Translations under genes and position numbers: made by a program
Notes under the pieces: generated by a model
Databases searched by the model: none
Told to the model about the DNA's origin: nothing
What the model saw: the letters and a program-made list of their open reading frames with translations, nothing else
Shown: positions 27,301 to 41,013 of the stretch, piece after piece
Position numbering within the stretch: the stretch's first letter is position 1
Layout of the letters: each line of letters begins with the position of its first letter
NCBI RefSeq assembly: GCF_040436345.1
Contig: NC_133218.1
Coordinates: 26,338,710-26,402,709 of the forward strand
Length of the DNA stretch: 64,000 bases
Origin: Pagrus major
Taxonomy: Eukaryota; Chordata; Actinopteri; Spariformes; Sparidae
Reading direction: 5' to 3'

Positions 27301-28990
27301 GTGACAGTATTGTAATCAGGACTGGAAGATTCAGCCTACAGGCCGGACCCGATGAGGGGCTCAAGCAGTCCTGAGTGCACTGGACAGCTGCCAACCCACG
27401 GGAGGCGTGCGAGCAAACACGGCATAACCCTCATACTCAATCTAATTCCAGAGCATGGAGGACAAATTTATACAATGCTGCTGAGAACTGTTGAATAACT
27501 CAATTAATTAGCTTTGACTTGGACTCCACTGGTGCCACTAAAGAGAGGACACAGGCTGAGTGGGTGTCAAAATGAAAAGTGAAACAGCAAATCATCTAAG
27601 AAAGGGAAATGCATACGTTCATGAAACAAACTCATGACAAAGGTTTTTTTTTCCTGTGACTCCATTAAAAAAATTCATGATTTTAGCAAAGCATTAATCA
27701 AACAACCAGACGTTTATTTTAAGTTGTGGAAGACAGCCCACAGTTTCCAAAGACATCAAATATGTCAGGCTACATTTTGGGGAAATTCATATTAAATGAT
27801 GCAAAAGATATCTAAAAAAAAAAAAAAAAACCTTCCATGATGTAATGAAATGGTGCAGCTTGGAAAAAAACTTGGAATTGAAGGCCTCTCTCAGCACAAA
27901 TATCATATCAATTTAATGATAGCTGGAACAAGTTGATACCCAATATACAGTACAGTATATGTGACCCTGTCAGACAAAAAGGTTTGCCTAATTCAAAGAA
28001 ATGTAAGGCCCAGACTATCGTAGAAATACATAATATATCTTTGTTTTTATAAATGAATGGGGATGAATGTGCACCTGGGAGAAATCTTTCATCTTGACAT
28101 TTTTCGGCGTTCCACTAGAAGTCTTCTGGGGGTCAGTATAACTGCTCTGAGTAATACAATATGGCTTTGTTTTATTTAAATCCAATTATTTGGGATTAAA
28201 TGGGAGTATATGTAGAGTGTAAACAGTCAGAGTGGAACTTTAACATCTTAACCAATGATGGGATTTCCTAACATTTCCCAACAAGAACCGAGCGTTGTTG
28301 GCCGTGTTGAGTGGGATCAGAAATGGATGACGCCGGATGAATCAGCAAAATAGGAAGTAGGACCAGCATATTTTTGTGATCAGTCACACTAATACCTGAT
28401 ACAGTCATCTATTGTGCGCATTTGCTCTTCTTTGTTTTTGTTTGCTCGCTTATGTTTTCCAATGATGACTCTTTATCTGACGTGCGAATGCAAAGGTGGA
28501 GAGAGGCAGCAAGAAAGAGAGAGAGAGAGAGAGAATTAGGGAGAGAGGTGGAGTTTTGCAGGATGTTATCAACATCCTGTCTGTGTGACCTGGTGCCACT
28601 GCTCATGTTAGACTGCTGGTTCTGGTAATCCCTTTGAACAGAAGAAGAAGAAAACACAAAGATCTCTTACTCTCTCACACACAGAGAGAGAAATAATCAT
28701 TTTCACTTGTAAAATGACATCGTAGTAACATTAAAGCTTCTGGAACCTTTTCCATTCATTTTCAGGGGTCGAGTCATCCAAATTACAAAAACACACATTT
28801 TTCATACTAATCATAGTGGTGCAAAATGTTTGGTTTGCACATGTTTTAAGATATTAATCTTCGAGATTTCTCCTCCACTAAAACAAAACAGAGGTACCAT
28901 TAAATGTTGATATACTTACTCCACTTAATAACTGACCATTCAACAGAAAAAAGAACAGTGTGTTCTGTGGATTTTCTTGATTGATAGGGC
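24332..28990. other. non-coding stretch, no gene recognised
   Basis: Includes 27230-27560, a moderately GC-balanced block with CAATTAATTAGC-type homeobox-like sites, a possible regulatory element. A (GA)n run lies near 28514-28534. No coding exon supported. Confidence 0.5.
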
Positions 28991-29119
28991 AACTGTTTCC
29001 AAAAAGAGATGTGGCTGAATGAGATATGCCGGCAGCTATTGGTTGGACTGTGGAACTGGTTACAGACAAATGTATGTCCCTCAAAGCCCTGCCAGATGGT
29101 TCTCTCGACAACAACAAAG

Positions 29120-29354
29120 TTATTGCATTTACTGTCGATGTGAACTGAGTTACCACCGGAGTACGTCATGTCCCAAATACCACTTGCTGGCCAAGCACAC
29201 AGCTGATGCAGAGAGCCCTCCTTCCCCTCGCCAAAGGCAGACCACGCTGGATAATTTTCAACGGAGACGCCTAGACAACTCTACATGAGACAAACTTTCA
29301 ACAGTGATAGCTAAATGGGTGGCTACAGCTTGCAGGCTGATTAACATTGTTTAG
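29120..29354 (+). pseudogene. degraded hAT (ZBED-type) transposase N-terminus
   Basis: One frame gives a BED-type zinc finger, CIYC followed by KYHLLAKH (C-x2-C ... H-x4-H). Next comes the hAT signature RQRQTTLDNFQRRRLDNST, then, after an in-frame TGA, DKLSTVIAKWVATACRLINI. BED fingers followed by a QTTLD-F motif are typical of hAT/ZBED1-like transposases. The TGA could be CpG decay of CGA. About 78 codons remain; the catalytic domain was not found. A dead fragment, not a host gene. Confidence 0.75.
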
Positions 29355-32300
29355 TTGACCTTTATAAGTGTAAAGTTGGACACTGTATTGTGTTAGTATT
29401 ACTAAGGACTGTTACATTCAGGTTAGTGTGCCCGTCTGTTGTTGCTTGTTAGGCCTGAGTTTGCCATGTTATGCTTTCAGCATATTTTTTAAGCATGCAG
29501 TACCATTGAGGTTAGTCTGGAGAATATTCTGGACTTTATTTGTCATTGTTTTGGATTGTTGCAATAATAATAAACATACATTTGCATGTAGTAAAAACAA
29601 AACTTTCTGGCAAAACACCACTAAAAAAGATATTTTAACCTGATAACTACATACGATTTGAAATGCATTAAATTTGCCTACAGTATACTTTTGTTTGCGT
29701 GGCAACAGAAAAGGGAACAAAACACTTCTTATTCCAAGTAAACTCCCCCACTATCTCACACGCTTCCACTGAATAAGAGGTGTAAATAACCCAGTGGATC
29801 ACTACTCCCCAGCCAAACAGATGGATGCTCTCATGGTGCAGCAGGGTTAGCAGAGTGATAGAAAGTGCAAGAAGAAAAAAAAAAAGAAAAACATCACGCA
29901 AGTATGCTTGCAGCCAGAGATAGAAGTCATTTCCTGAGAAAGAGAGAGAGAGAGGAGGCGAGCAAAGTGCAGCTCCAGCTCTCCCAGGAAGTCTCTTAAT
30001 GTGGGAAAGGTGAGAGTCAAAGGCAGGTTGGGTTTAAGGGTTAGAGGTAGGGTTATGGTTAGAGTGTGTACGGGCCCGGAGCTGACTAATGATGGATGGA
30101 CAGGGCAAGGAAGAAAATGGGAGTTGGAGGGGTTTGGGAGAGGGGGGTTCTTCCTGGACATTACCAAAAGACACAGAGGCGGTGTAGCAGCTCCCTTCTC
30201 ACATACAAACACATAAATCTTCATTCATGCGTAAACATAACACCAAATATAACATGAAGCACTTTACCACAATTCAATATGTAAAGCCCAGTTAATGTCC
30301 ATTGATGACAGTGTGTGGACAAAACATTTTCTGGGCTCAGACGTGGGCAGAATTCCCGGGTGTCCGGGTATCGCCAGCTGGCATCAGCTCACTCAGAGCT
30401 CATCTTCTCAAACTGCTTTTATTACAGGAAATTGCGTGTGGAATGAGCACCAATCTGTCTCCCTATGACACATCTGTGCTGGGGGAGCCCGATGATGCAG
30501 GGGGAGGTCAACAATTGAAGTAGGGAGTGAGTTGGTTGAGCCAGTATGAGTGTGTGCTCATGCTTTGCAGCCTTTGTGAGAACCAATCAAGTTGTAGACG
30601 TTCAAAGTGAGGAAATTTTCCCAAGATGAGGCTGTGTTTGCTCATGCTAACTTCTTAAAGAGCTATGTCAAGAGTTTAACGATAAGATAGGAGTTGTGGT
30701 CACGCTCAGCTTAGGATGATGACTTTGTTTTAGGTTATAATCAAGAGATAATAACCTTTACCCTTAGCTCTTGTGTGTGCATATGTGTATTTTTATTTGT
30801 ATATGTCATGTATGTGCGTGTGGTCCCGCTGAAATGATAGATGTGTAGAGAGGGAGGAGCATGAGGTGGGGGGCAGTAAACAGTGAGACATGCATGTAGG
30901 AGGTCTGGGTGCAGACTAAAGCCAGAGCTGTCAGGATCCCAGACAGAGATACAGATAGATCCCATCCCTCCACACTCTGCCACTCGGTCTGCACAGTGCC
31001 ATAAACCTTCCCACCTATCAACCCAGCTTAATGATCTTCAGACCAATAGATGACGAGTTCACTGTGGTGCCAGGGTCATCAGCGGGCCCCACCAAAAAAA
31101 GAATCATGCCCCAGAGTATATTAAAACACAAGTCTCGTGTTTTCATTGTGCATTTGCGAGCATTTTAGTTTTACATACATTAAGGTCAGAGCAATGGTGC
31201 AATTGTGCAAAATGGTGGCATTGCTACTTTTTGTTGCTTAAAATAGACCACTTAATCACAGGCAAAAGGTTTTATTCCTTCTCATTTTTGTGAGTTTTGC
31301 GAGATTAGACAGAGATTGAGGGATTTTGGCTGCTTTAAACGCATAATTGTTACCTTAAGGAACAATATACTGTAATGAAAAAGTCATCAAAAAGTGTGGA
31401 GATAAACCTCAAAAAAGATTAAAGAAAACCATAAAAAACCACATGATGAAGCATAAATGATGAAAGCAAGAAAGAATTGTTGCATCTCTAAAGCTACCTT
31501 TTCTTAATTATGCATTTTTGTGTGCTTTTTGATTTAAAGTATTTTTCCTTCTAAAGCAACATTATGTAACTTTTTTTTAAATCTCCAAATTAAAACTTCA
31601 AAATCATTTTTATGTTACATCGATGTACCCATTTTGTTTTATCTACCATGGCCGGCGAAATTTGCAGATGAAATGCAGAAACTCTTATTATTTTAGTCTG
31701 ATATTTAATAATAATGTTATTCTTAGAGCTACCTAACCCTGTACTGTGGATGTACGGTGTGTGAGACTGGATTATAGTATATATATTTTTGTCTCAATGA
31801 AAGAGAGACATTTTCACAGACGGTAACAATTAAACTTAATACACATGACTACAATTATGCTATAATTACGCTGAATGTATTTTGAAAAAGACATTTCATT
31901 GCTCCAAGAAATGTGCATGCTTTTAAAATGAGGAATCAAAACTGGAGCTGGCAGATCATATGACAATAATTTTGCATCACAGATCATCCCTGGGTCCACT
32001 TCTCTTCACAAGGAATCGGCGTATTGACAGTATGTTAGTCTGTTGTATTTTGTTGCAGAGAACTAATCCAAACCATGTTTGAAGCAAAACTGAAATACAG
32101 AGTGCTAAAACACTTAAAACTTGAGATGTGACGAGTGAAAACCTAAAAATATCAGAGTAAATTGTTGATGCCATTAAAATGTGTTGTGTCGCATCACAGT
32201 TTTTGTTGTTTTCATATGAAAAATTCAGTTCTCCAGTGTGATTTTTTTCCCAGGGGTGGTTTACTTTGAGGACTTCTTACTGCAGGGCGCGGTGGTGTGT

Positions 32301-35300
32301 GTAAGTGTGTGCACGAAGGTGGAAGTAACCCCTCTTCTGACCTTCTTTGCGCCCAAGGGTCACACATTGTTCAGGAGGATGCAGAAACCCAGGCTGATGG
32401 ATGACCGATCAGGCTGTTTCCCTGGGTTCATACATACTCGGGAAATCGTAATTCACCCCCTGGGAGAGGCTGAAGGCGGAGCAGGTCCCCTCTTCTGCTC
32501 CGCGCTCATTTTCTCCTGGATCCAGGATGCGATGAAGAGGCTGAGAGCTCAGCTGCCTTGGCAGGGCTTTAAGGAGAGGTGGAGTAAATCTTCAGCCGCA
32601 GCTGTCCCCTCTCTAAACTCTGCTGAGTTGTGCTGGGCTGAGGACTGAGGCCGTATATGGTGCAACCAAAAATACAGTTTGTTTTTTGCTTTGATGCTTC
32701 ATCGTGTACACACCACTTATGCACTCATGTACATTTACACACATTGTTTATCATCAGAGGATGTGATGACAGGATGATGTACCCGTGACTCAGTGTTAAG
32801 TGTGAATGTGATTGTGTCTGAGTGAGAAAACACCTTCAATTTTCTACATTTCATATGATTAAGTTAAGTTAATGAGTGGTGCCGTTGGCCTTTAATCCCC
32901 CAAAATGGACAGAGTTGTAACCCTTTTCAAGTTTCAAGGTCAAGTCGGTTTCACAACTTCACACTGTATATTTGCAGCGTGTTGCAACATCAACATATGA
33001 GTGAAAATGTCTTTCCACGTGAGACACGAGTAAAAAGCCCCTCTCTCATGGAAACATGCTAGTTCAAACCACAAAAGGTACTCTCACATCCCCAAACTTT
33101 GAAGGAACTCTCTCAATTTCAAGCTCAAAATAACACTGAAAATCAACTTTTACATTTTTTCTCACACAGCCATGAAGTGGACATGTGGACAAGTCTCCAA
33201 CCATGCTCGGTTCAAAAAATCAACAGGATTTTAAAACAAAAAACGTCAGCAGCATCAGCATCTTCTGAACATGAGACATTGTCCATTAGTTTCCTCGACT
33301 TTACTACATAATGACATCATAGGTCACTCGAGCTACCTAATGGGGCCAATGACCAAGACTGATGATTCCTGAGCTCAGTGCACGCCATCACCACCCGCGC
33401 TCTCTGCCAAGTATTCAATTAGGGTCAGTGAGTAATTGGGTGTAGATGAGGTAGAGATCTTTGTGAGGCTCAATGTGGAAAGTCTTGGAAATGTGTGCGG
33501 GTGTTAGTGTGTGTGTGTGTGTATGTGTATGTAAGCGAGAGAATTTTGCCTGTCGTGTCATGAGTGACTTAGTAATAAAAAGAGTTTCTAAACAGGCCAC
33601 ATAAACACTCAGGCAGAGAACTCTGGAGCTGTCCAGGGCTTCACCACCATCTGCTTGTGTGGCTCATTAGTTAAGCTTAATGTTAACGGAAAAAGACAGG
33701 AAAGCACTTTAAAGAGACATAGAGAGATCGCTGGCTGTAAAAACTTCACGTAACATTCCCTGGTATTAAAACTATTTGGCTATTTCATTCCCAAAATTCT
33801 ACAAATGCTCTTTTTTAGAGGAAATGCATTTTAACAGTACAGGATAAAAACAATACATTTCAAAATAAAACCACAGTGAGTGTCTGTACCAGTGTGCAGT
33901 GGTTTTCCAGATAAGATCAGACTTCAGTATCCTCCACAGGACCACAACCTTAGTTAATGTGTGCACCTCCTCCCCGCTGACTTTCCCTTAATAACCTCCG
34001 CTGAGACTCTTAACTCTCTTTTGACAGCAACAATCTCTTGCTTATCTGTTTTTTCCTGTTTGCTTTTCCTTTATGCTCAGCTGTAATTATTGAAATAACA
34101 ACAGACATGACTGACAGAGAAGAGTGCAGTTGTAAAACTGAATGAACAACATAAGCTTCTCTGACAACATAGCCACACCGAGGCTGTAAGAAATACACTT
34201 GCTGTAGACAATATGTGGAACATATTCTGCAGGGCAATTGCAAGAAAATCTGTAATTGTGGTGGTCACATGAATGACCTCTCTAGGTTTTTAATGTAGCA
34301 GAAATAATAAATAAACAATTTGCCCTGACAGCGATAGACAGATATCATCTGCTTTTCCTGAAGGAATCCCTTCGGATAATGCGTCAAGGAAATTGACTGC
34401 ATCAAGATGAGCAACACTGCCACATGGAGCCAAAAGCTGTTATCAGTTGCACGCAGGCAGCATTTTGAAAAGAAAATATGGTTAAATATTTTGGCAAGCC
34501 TAAAATGCAGTTTCCATTGCACAACAAAAGTTATGAACGCTCTCAGTGTTTAACCATTTTAATCACTCAAGTCAGTGAAAAGATCTAGCAGAACAGAAAA
34601 AGTGCAAAACTTAAAATGTTGTATTTAAGTACTATAAAAGAGCTCAATAAATAGTTACAATGACGACCACCCACAGAGTGAATTAAAAAAAACAAAGAAA
34701 CTTTATTTAGATAGTCAATGATAAATAGTTAAGTACATTATGTGAACCGAATAAAGGCTTTTGTGTACATGGACGTGGTTTAAATGAGTACACATTTCAA
34801 TGTTTAGTCCCTTATTTTAACCTTATTGCTCCAAATGTGTGCAAAAAAAACAAAAAAAAAGAATAGTGTGTGAACAATCTTTGGCTGTATTTTGCCACTA
34901 GATGGCAACATATAACTGTAGTGGCTCTGTGTGGTTTGTCCAAGTTGTTGCCTTTAATCCAAATCAATTGTGCCAAAATGTTTGATCAAAAACACAATAC
35001 AAAAAAACAAATGGGTAATAAATGAAATATCTTTCATTAATAAAACATCTTCCAACAAAAACCCATTTCCTCTTTTTCACAAGTTTCACTATTTCCTTCT
35101 TGTTCTTTTGAGCGCTCTTATGACATGAACCTCACTTTTTGCCCTAAGTTACATAAGCAGGATTTTCCCCGACACACTTTCTATTGATGTGAGCTATAAA
35201 CTGTGCAAACCATCATGGTTAACTAGCCATAGACGATCTGCTTCAGTGGTGAACAGGGCTGCTCCCCTTTCTTTCCTTCTCTGGGACGCGGCAGAGGATG

Positions 35301-36268
35301 GTAACATGCAAATCATGTGACAAAAATACATTTGAACCTCTCACCGGGTTGCTGCTTTTAAACATGCAAATTGTTCACAATTTCTCCTGTCTACTAGATG
35401 AAGTGTCCCTCTAAGGATCCAAATTGTGCCAAAATACATTTTTATTAGCATGTCATGTTCCTCGTCATGGAGTCTATAAGCGTAGGATGACACAGTACAC
35501 CTACCGCCAGTTTCCAAATGACTCTGAAATGACCTCAACAGATTCATTGTGTAAATTATTTTAGCACTGCACTACCAGGTAATTCACCTCGGTCATGTGA
35601 TGGTCATGGATTCTGGTATTTCGAAGGGGGAAGTATGTACTGTCACTGTACTTTCTACTAAGGCATGTGGTCGACAGACAGCTTGGCCCACAGGCTCCTT
35701 CAGCTGTACTCGAACCATTTTAGAGCAACTTTAAATAATCTCCATCTCGACAGCACCTGTTGCTGCCCGGCCAGTGTGTGGCTTCTTACTCAGAAAGAGG
35801 TTGTGTAATCAACATGACTTATACAGTCGGTCTAACGTTAAACTTGGAGACAAGCTTGGAGACCACAAAGATCCTGTTCCTCAATCGGTAACGGAGTTAC
35901 ACGTAATCAACCACATTTACAAAAGAATACAAACAACAATACTCAAGAAAAGTCAGTGTGTAACAAATAATGATGTCTGCTACATTCTTTAGATCAAGCA
36001 ATGCTCGTTTAACATGAGTAACAGACAACATTGCATCCTATGAAATATGAGAATAAGAAGTTTTTTGCTGTGGTATATTCTGCCCTTAAATATCCCTGCC
36101 TTCTTTACAAGAAGCTTTTTAAACATGTGTACATACAGACATTCATGAAAAGGGTGAATTCACATATGTGTTGAGATGGCAGAAAATCTATTTCTCAGGT
36201 ATCTTTCTGTTACCTCATAACTGTCACCTTTCTGGCAACCCACATCCCGTCACCTCTGCGCTTTGCAT
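29355..36268. other. non-coding stretch with minor repeats
   Basis: Contains a possible MITE fragment from about 31546 (CAACATTATGTAACTTTT). A 136-codon frame at 32238-32648 is open but resembles nothing I know. CA/TG runs at 33507-33523. No exon supported. Confidence 0.5.

Positions 36269-36361
<93 letters not shown>
36269..36361. repeat. (AC)n microsatellite, about 90 bp
   Basis: Nearly pure AC with one ACAT interruption. Confidence 0.97.
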
Positions 36362-36742
36362 GTGAGCACTGAGCTGTGAGCTGCATGTCAATAAAGCTCT
36401 CATGCTCCCCGGCTCTTGCTCCCCAGGGACTGTCACCCCACCCTGGTCTTCCCCTCCACCTCGACTTCCATCACCTTCTTCTTCTACTGATAAGTTTTGT
36501 TTTGCTTGAACATGAAACAAAAGTACATCATGCATGGGTATTAGTTATGCACAAGTTATCAGTATTTCTGGAAAAAAATGCCCTCCACACTGCACTGAAC
36601 TGCACTGCACAGTGGGGCAAATAATAGCAAGTTTATGATAATAGCAAGCTTATTTATATACATTCTGTACACAGGTGCATTTCAGTGCGCTTTACATAAT
36701 TACAGTAAAAGCAAAAGGAATAGCTACTGTATATATAAAATA

Positions 36743-36890
36743 AAATCAAAGATATAATGTGTAGGAATTCTGCACTAAAATGTCTTAAAATGACTAAAAC
36801 AATGTAATATATTTTTGTTGAGCTGTATAATTACATTACCCCAAATGTTTCCAACAATTTTCAAACCAAGAGAAATCCAAAAGTTTACTC
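36743..36890. mobile_element. interspersed repeat fragment (TATAATGTGTAGGAATTCTG)
   Basis: Recognised as a common teleost DNA-repeat edge followed by GCACTAAAATGTCTTAAAAT. Boundaries are not clear and the right terminus was not found. Confidence 0.4.
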
Positions 36891-39001
36891 AAGGTAACAA
36901 TGCTTTTCATTTGGTTGTCAGTCTCTACTTCTAGGGATAGGGAAATCATTAAATGAGACTAAACTTAATATGAAGGAAACTCAGAAACATTACCTCGACT
37001 GTGAACATTTGTGCCTGAGTCACGTCAGACAGATTTCAATCAGCATGGTGGTTGTTTAATGGTGTATTCACCACCTGTGAAGCAAGTTTGCATGCAGGAT
37101 TATTTGTGTTTATCCGCCCCAAACAGCCAGATTACTTTACTCCACACTGGTCGTGAACTGACGTTCGTGAGCAACAGCGTACGCCAAGGGCACCCTCCTT
37201 TAACATTTGGTTGATAAGAGGAAGTAAAGTGCGTAAACACCAGTCAATGGACATCACCTCTGTAGTCAAGTCGATAAACAAGAGTGAAGATAAACCCCCT
37301 ATTGAATCCCAAAAGCTCAAAAGTAATCTCAGTAAACAGCTTTGGATGAGAGCAGATTTCAGTGACTCTGGGTGTTTATTCCTCCAGAGGGTCTGGCTCT
37401 GCACCCCAGTCTCTAGCCAGCTCTGAGTAGCTGTTTTTAGCTGTTTTGGAAAACCATTTAGGAGAACATTAGAGTCCACCCTACTAGAAAATAAAAGCCT
37501 TGCTGAGCTTCTCTTGGCCATTTTGGGATAACAAACCCTTGATTGTGGCTATATTCTTAAGACTATAGAGGGCCTTTTTTAGTGATTGCTTTCTTTGGCT
37601 TCTGAACATGTAATATACCATCTCTGAGGATCTGTCAGATATCCAAAAGCTGCGTTCAAAATGCTGGAATGTATCTAAGGCACTGAAAAATATTTCTCAA
37701 AACATATTTTTTAAAATGTCATTCTCATTACAAATGGCTGGTTTTCCTTCCATTTCATATGCGATTCCTCTGAATCAAAGTTTACAAAAAGCTTTATTGT
37801 AAATCTTCTGCACAGATGGCCTCTGTTGTTGATTGTTCCTCTTTTTAGTGGAGAAGTTGTGTGCTGGAACATCTTCCTGTGCTTCCTGTCCAGAAACAGA
37901 TCAGGCGGTCAGGGATCACTCTTGTCAAAGAGTGCAGCAAACAGGACAGAGACTGACGCAACTCTCAGCTGTTACTTCAGCCACCAATTCAGATGCAATG
38001 TGCCCAGTCTCCTTCTTTAAAATGCAGGCCTGTGATCACTTTAGATTTTGTACATTAAGAGAAATTTACATGTTGTTTACTCCAACATTATTACTTTATC
38101 TGTTTACTGGTGTGACCAAACTTGGAACTTGAAAATGTTAGCTGTTGACTCATTTCATATAAATGTCGTATCAGTTACATGCGAGTCACTCAAATGAAAA
38201 CTTTCTACAAAAATTTGCTATAAAGATAACCCTATTGTGCTATGTGGTCTTCTGAGGCTCTGAGCAGTGGCAAATCAAACATTAAAACAAAGACTATGTA
38301 CACTGAGGGAAGGCAGATGGATATTGACATTTTAATATTTTGAAACTGATGGCCGGTTACAATAAACCGCTTTCCTGTAAATCAGCGTACTTCCTTATCT
38401 TCACTTTTACATGTCAAATCTTTCTTGCCACATCAAGCAAATTCCAATTTTTGTACACTTCTTATAAACAGTCTTGTTGTCTTGAATATAGACGTTGAAA
38501 CAGAGAATTTGAAGTACTAGTACATTAATTTTTGACAGTTTTTACATCGCTCCATCCAACAAAATGAACCCTGAAGAAGACCTGCGTAGGTGAGGCTATA
38601 GGGACCTTTGTTTTGAAGGACATGAACTGATACTGATTAGAGGATATGATCCTCGATCAGTGGCTACCATTATGTGTACGTGTGTGTGTGTACGCAACAT
38701 GTGCGGTTAGGTGGCTTTCTCCCTGCGTCCCAGGATGTGGGCTCCCCCGTCCACCTGTCTCTCCACTGACAGCTCTCCCAGTTCCTCTCTGGATGCCTAT
38801 TCTCATCTCACCCGCACTGACACTAAACCATCATTGTCCCCAGAGACACCAGCAACGCTTTCAGCACCGCCGCTTGCATAACAAGACCTGTTCAGGGCAA
38901 ATCACAGCTTCTCACCAGGGTATTCTTTGCATTCATTTTGTCTCACTCACCTGCCACGACATGAGGAGAATTATAATTACGGTCATTAAACTTGTTAAAG
39001 A
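36891..39001. other. non-coding stretch, no gene recognised
   Basis: Short open frames only, several on opposite strands over the same bases (37132-37521). Nothing with splice or domain support. Confidence 0.5.
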
Positions 39002-39923
39002 CAGTGATAGAACATAACTAAGTACATTTAGACAAGTGTTACTTAAGTACAATATTGAGATACTTTTGCTTTACTTGAATATTTACATTTTCTGCCACGT
39101 TTAAGTTCCACTCCACTACAGCTTAGAGGCAAATATTTTACTTTTCACAATCAGATTAAAAACAGACACTGATTCAAAAATTAGAAAAATGCTGAATAAC
39201 AGATCCCATAATCAACCAGGCCTATAATGGCAGTATACAGTATAGTGTACACACATACATGTAAATATAAGTATAATTTACTTGTACCATTGCTGTATAA
39301 AGGGTAACCACATCAATTTTATGCGTTAAAGTGTGTTTAAAGGTCTGGAGTACTACTACAGCATATGTGAAAAAAGCAGTATAAAGCCTTTTCTGGTTAC
39401 AGAGGAAACTGTATGTAATCTGATAAATTACCTCCAGTGATGTCACTCAGTAGCTAAATTGCATTGTGGGTAATGTAGGCACTAGGTTTTGAAAAGCCAT
39501 CCACTGTTCCAGCATTGTACTCAAAATCAATACAGCAAAACCAGAGATATCTTCTTTTTATTCCACGCATTCGTCTTCCTTTTCAATACCTGGCGCCTAC
39601 ATTACCCACAATGCAACTTTGCCACTGAGTTGGAGGCAATTTATAAGATTACATGCAGCTTCTTGTGGAGCCACAAAAGGCTTTATACTACTTTTTTCAC
39701 ATATGCAGTATTACTCCCCAAGACCTGTATACACACTTATGTAGAAAATTGGTGGTGTTACCCTTTAAGTACACTTATTGCAAGAAAATTACTTTTGATA
39801 CTTTAGAACATTAAATATCAGATTATTTAAGACACGAATGGTACTTGACTTTCACTTTTACCAGAGCAACAATATCTTTACTTTTACTCAAGTATGACTT
39901 TTGTGTACTTTTTTACAACACTG
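39002..39923 (+). mobile_element. hAT-like element copy B, interrupted by a foldback element
   Basis: Starts CAGTGATAGAACATA and ends TTTTACAACACTG. It carries the same GAGGCAAATATT, TACTTTTGATACTT and CTCAAGTATGACTTTT blocks as 23844-24331. At 39301-39764 a foldback element interrupts it. Flanks GTTAAAGA / ATTCAAGG match at 5 of 8 positions. Confidence 0.7.
39301..39764. mobile_element. foldback MITE with inverted arms of about 180 bp
   Basis: Arms 39301-39487 and 39588-39764 are long inverted repeats. AAAGGGTAAC opens and GTTACCCTTT closes the element, and GCATTGTGGGTAATGTAGGC pairs with its complement in the right arm. The right edge has TTAA, the left edge ATAA (one change). Frames on opposite strands of the two arms give similar peptides (FLCNQKRLYTAFFTYAV and FLWSHKRLYTTFFTYAV), as expected for an inverted repeat. 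Confidence 0.85.
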
Positions 39924-41013
39924 ATTCAAGGCTTTTTTAGATTAACAAAAGGCTTCTAGTAACGACAAATAAGAAAATAATGTGTCTCGTGAAGGTGTTT
40001 TAGTCACAACTTGTGATTGTTCATGTTAAAATCAAGCTGATAAACGCAGTGGAAAACAACAACAGTTTAACTGAAAGGTCAGCGCTGAGCCTGCAGCCAA
40101 ACCAAGAGACACTGCGTGAAAGGACTGAGGAGTCAGCAATACAGAAAAATCAGGAAACAACAGAAATAGACAAAGTAATTCATTTAATTTGAGAGGAAAA
40201 GCGTTCAACTTAAAGCTATTCCTCTTTTTCTGCTCGATTTCCTTGAAGCGTTGCTTTTCACAAAATCGGTGTTGCTTCCTTTAAATTGCATACTGTACAA
40301 CACAGTAGAAATGTTATGGAGCAGATGGTCATGGTTACGTGGATGGTGGCAACATCAGTTCTGTTTGTCACTCGTCTCTAATGATTTATTGTGGGAAGCC
40401 TCAGACGCCACAAAGAGATGTTGCAATACAAAGAGAACCACATTGCAGACACTGGAAATGAGCAGAAAAGAGGCTCCGTTAGCAGAAATGCGTACAAGCA
40501 TTCGTCTCCTTCTCTTCCTAAAGCACCACCCGCAGAGTTGGAATTTTTTTTTTCTTTCTCAAATACAATCTTGTAGTAACTAAAGTAAGAGTCAAAAGTA
40601 AAAGTAAAAAAGAATTTCTAGGAAACTGGTTATCAAAACTGAGAGTACTCATTGTGAAAAATCGTTTGTCCCGGTGATGACTTGAGATTTCACCGTGTCT
40701 TCTCAGCAACATTCACATGTGTACCCTGTTTTTGACCAGGACACATAAAACTATGAGCTATTCATGCTCTCCATGTAAAACCCCAAACCTGCACAGAAAC
40801 TAGTGTAAAGATGGCAGTATTTCTATTGTTATGGCATGCAGTAGAGGTTTTAAATAACATAAGCTGTAGCTTTGGAGTAGACATACAATATTACTCTATT
40901 CTGGCTTCCTTTCATGTCACGAACATTCATGTCTGATAAGATCTAGAACAAAAACAATGGCAGAAACATTTGTCATACACATTGTGCATGTTTACAGAAC
41001 ATTTAAAAAAAAC
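39924..41013. other. non-coding stretch, no gene recognised
   Basis: AT-rich; short unsupported frames only. Confidence 0.5.

Noticed and set aside
30000..30065. Telomere-like GGTTAGGGTT words
   Set aside because: Only a few imperfect units (GGGTTTAAGGGTTAGAGG); too short and irregular for an interstitial telomere.
29847..30224. 125-aa minus-strand frame
   Set aside because: Pro/Leu/Ser-rich peptide from a CT-rich strand, ending in a poly-Phe run from an A-tract; no homology evident.
32238..32648. 136-aa open frame
   Set aside because: Open over 400 bp but with no recognisable domain, no paralog signal and no plausible partner exons. It could be chance in moderately GC-rich DNA.
38646..39017. 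123-aa open frame with Cys/Pro clusters
   Set aside because: Low-complexity start over a TG run, no domain; ends just inside the hAT-like element.
39222..39806. Two similar proteins on opposite strands (FFTYAV-containing frames)
   Set aside because: They are the two arms of the foldback element read in opposite directions; the likeness comes from the inverted repeat, not from a protein family.
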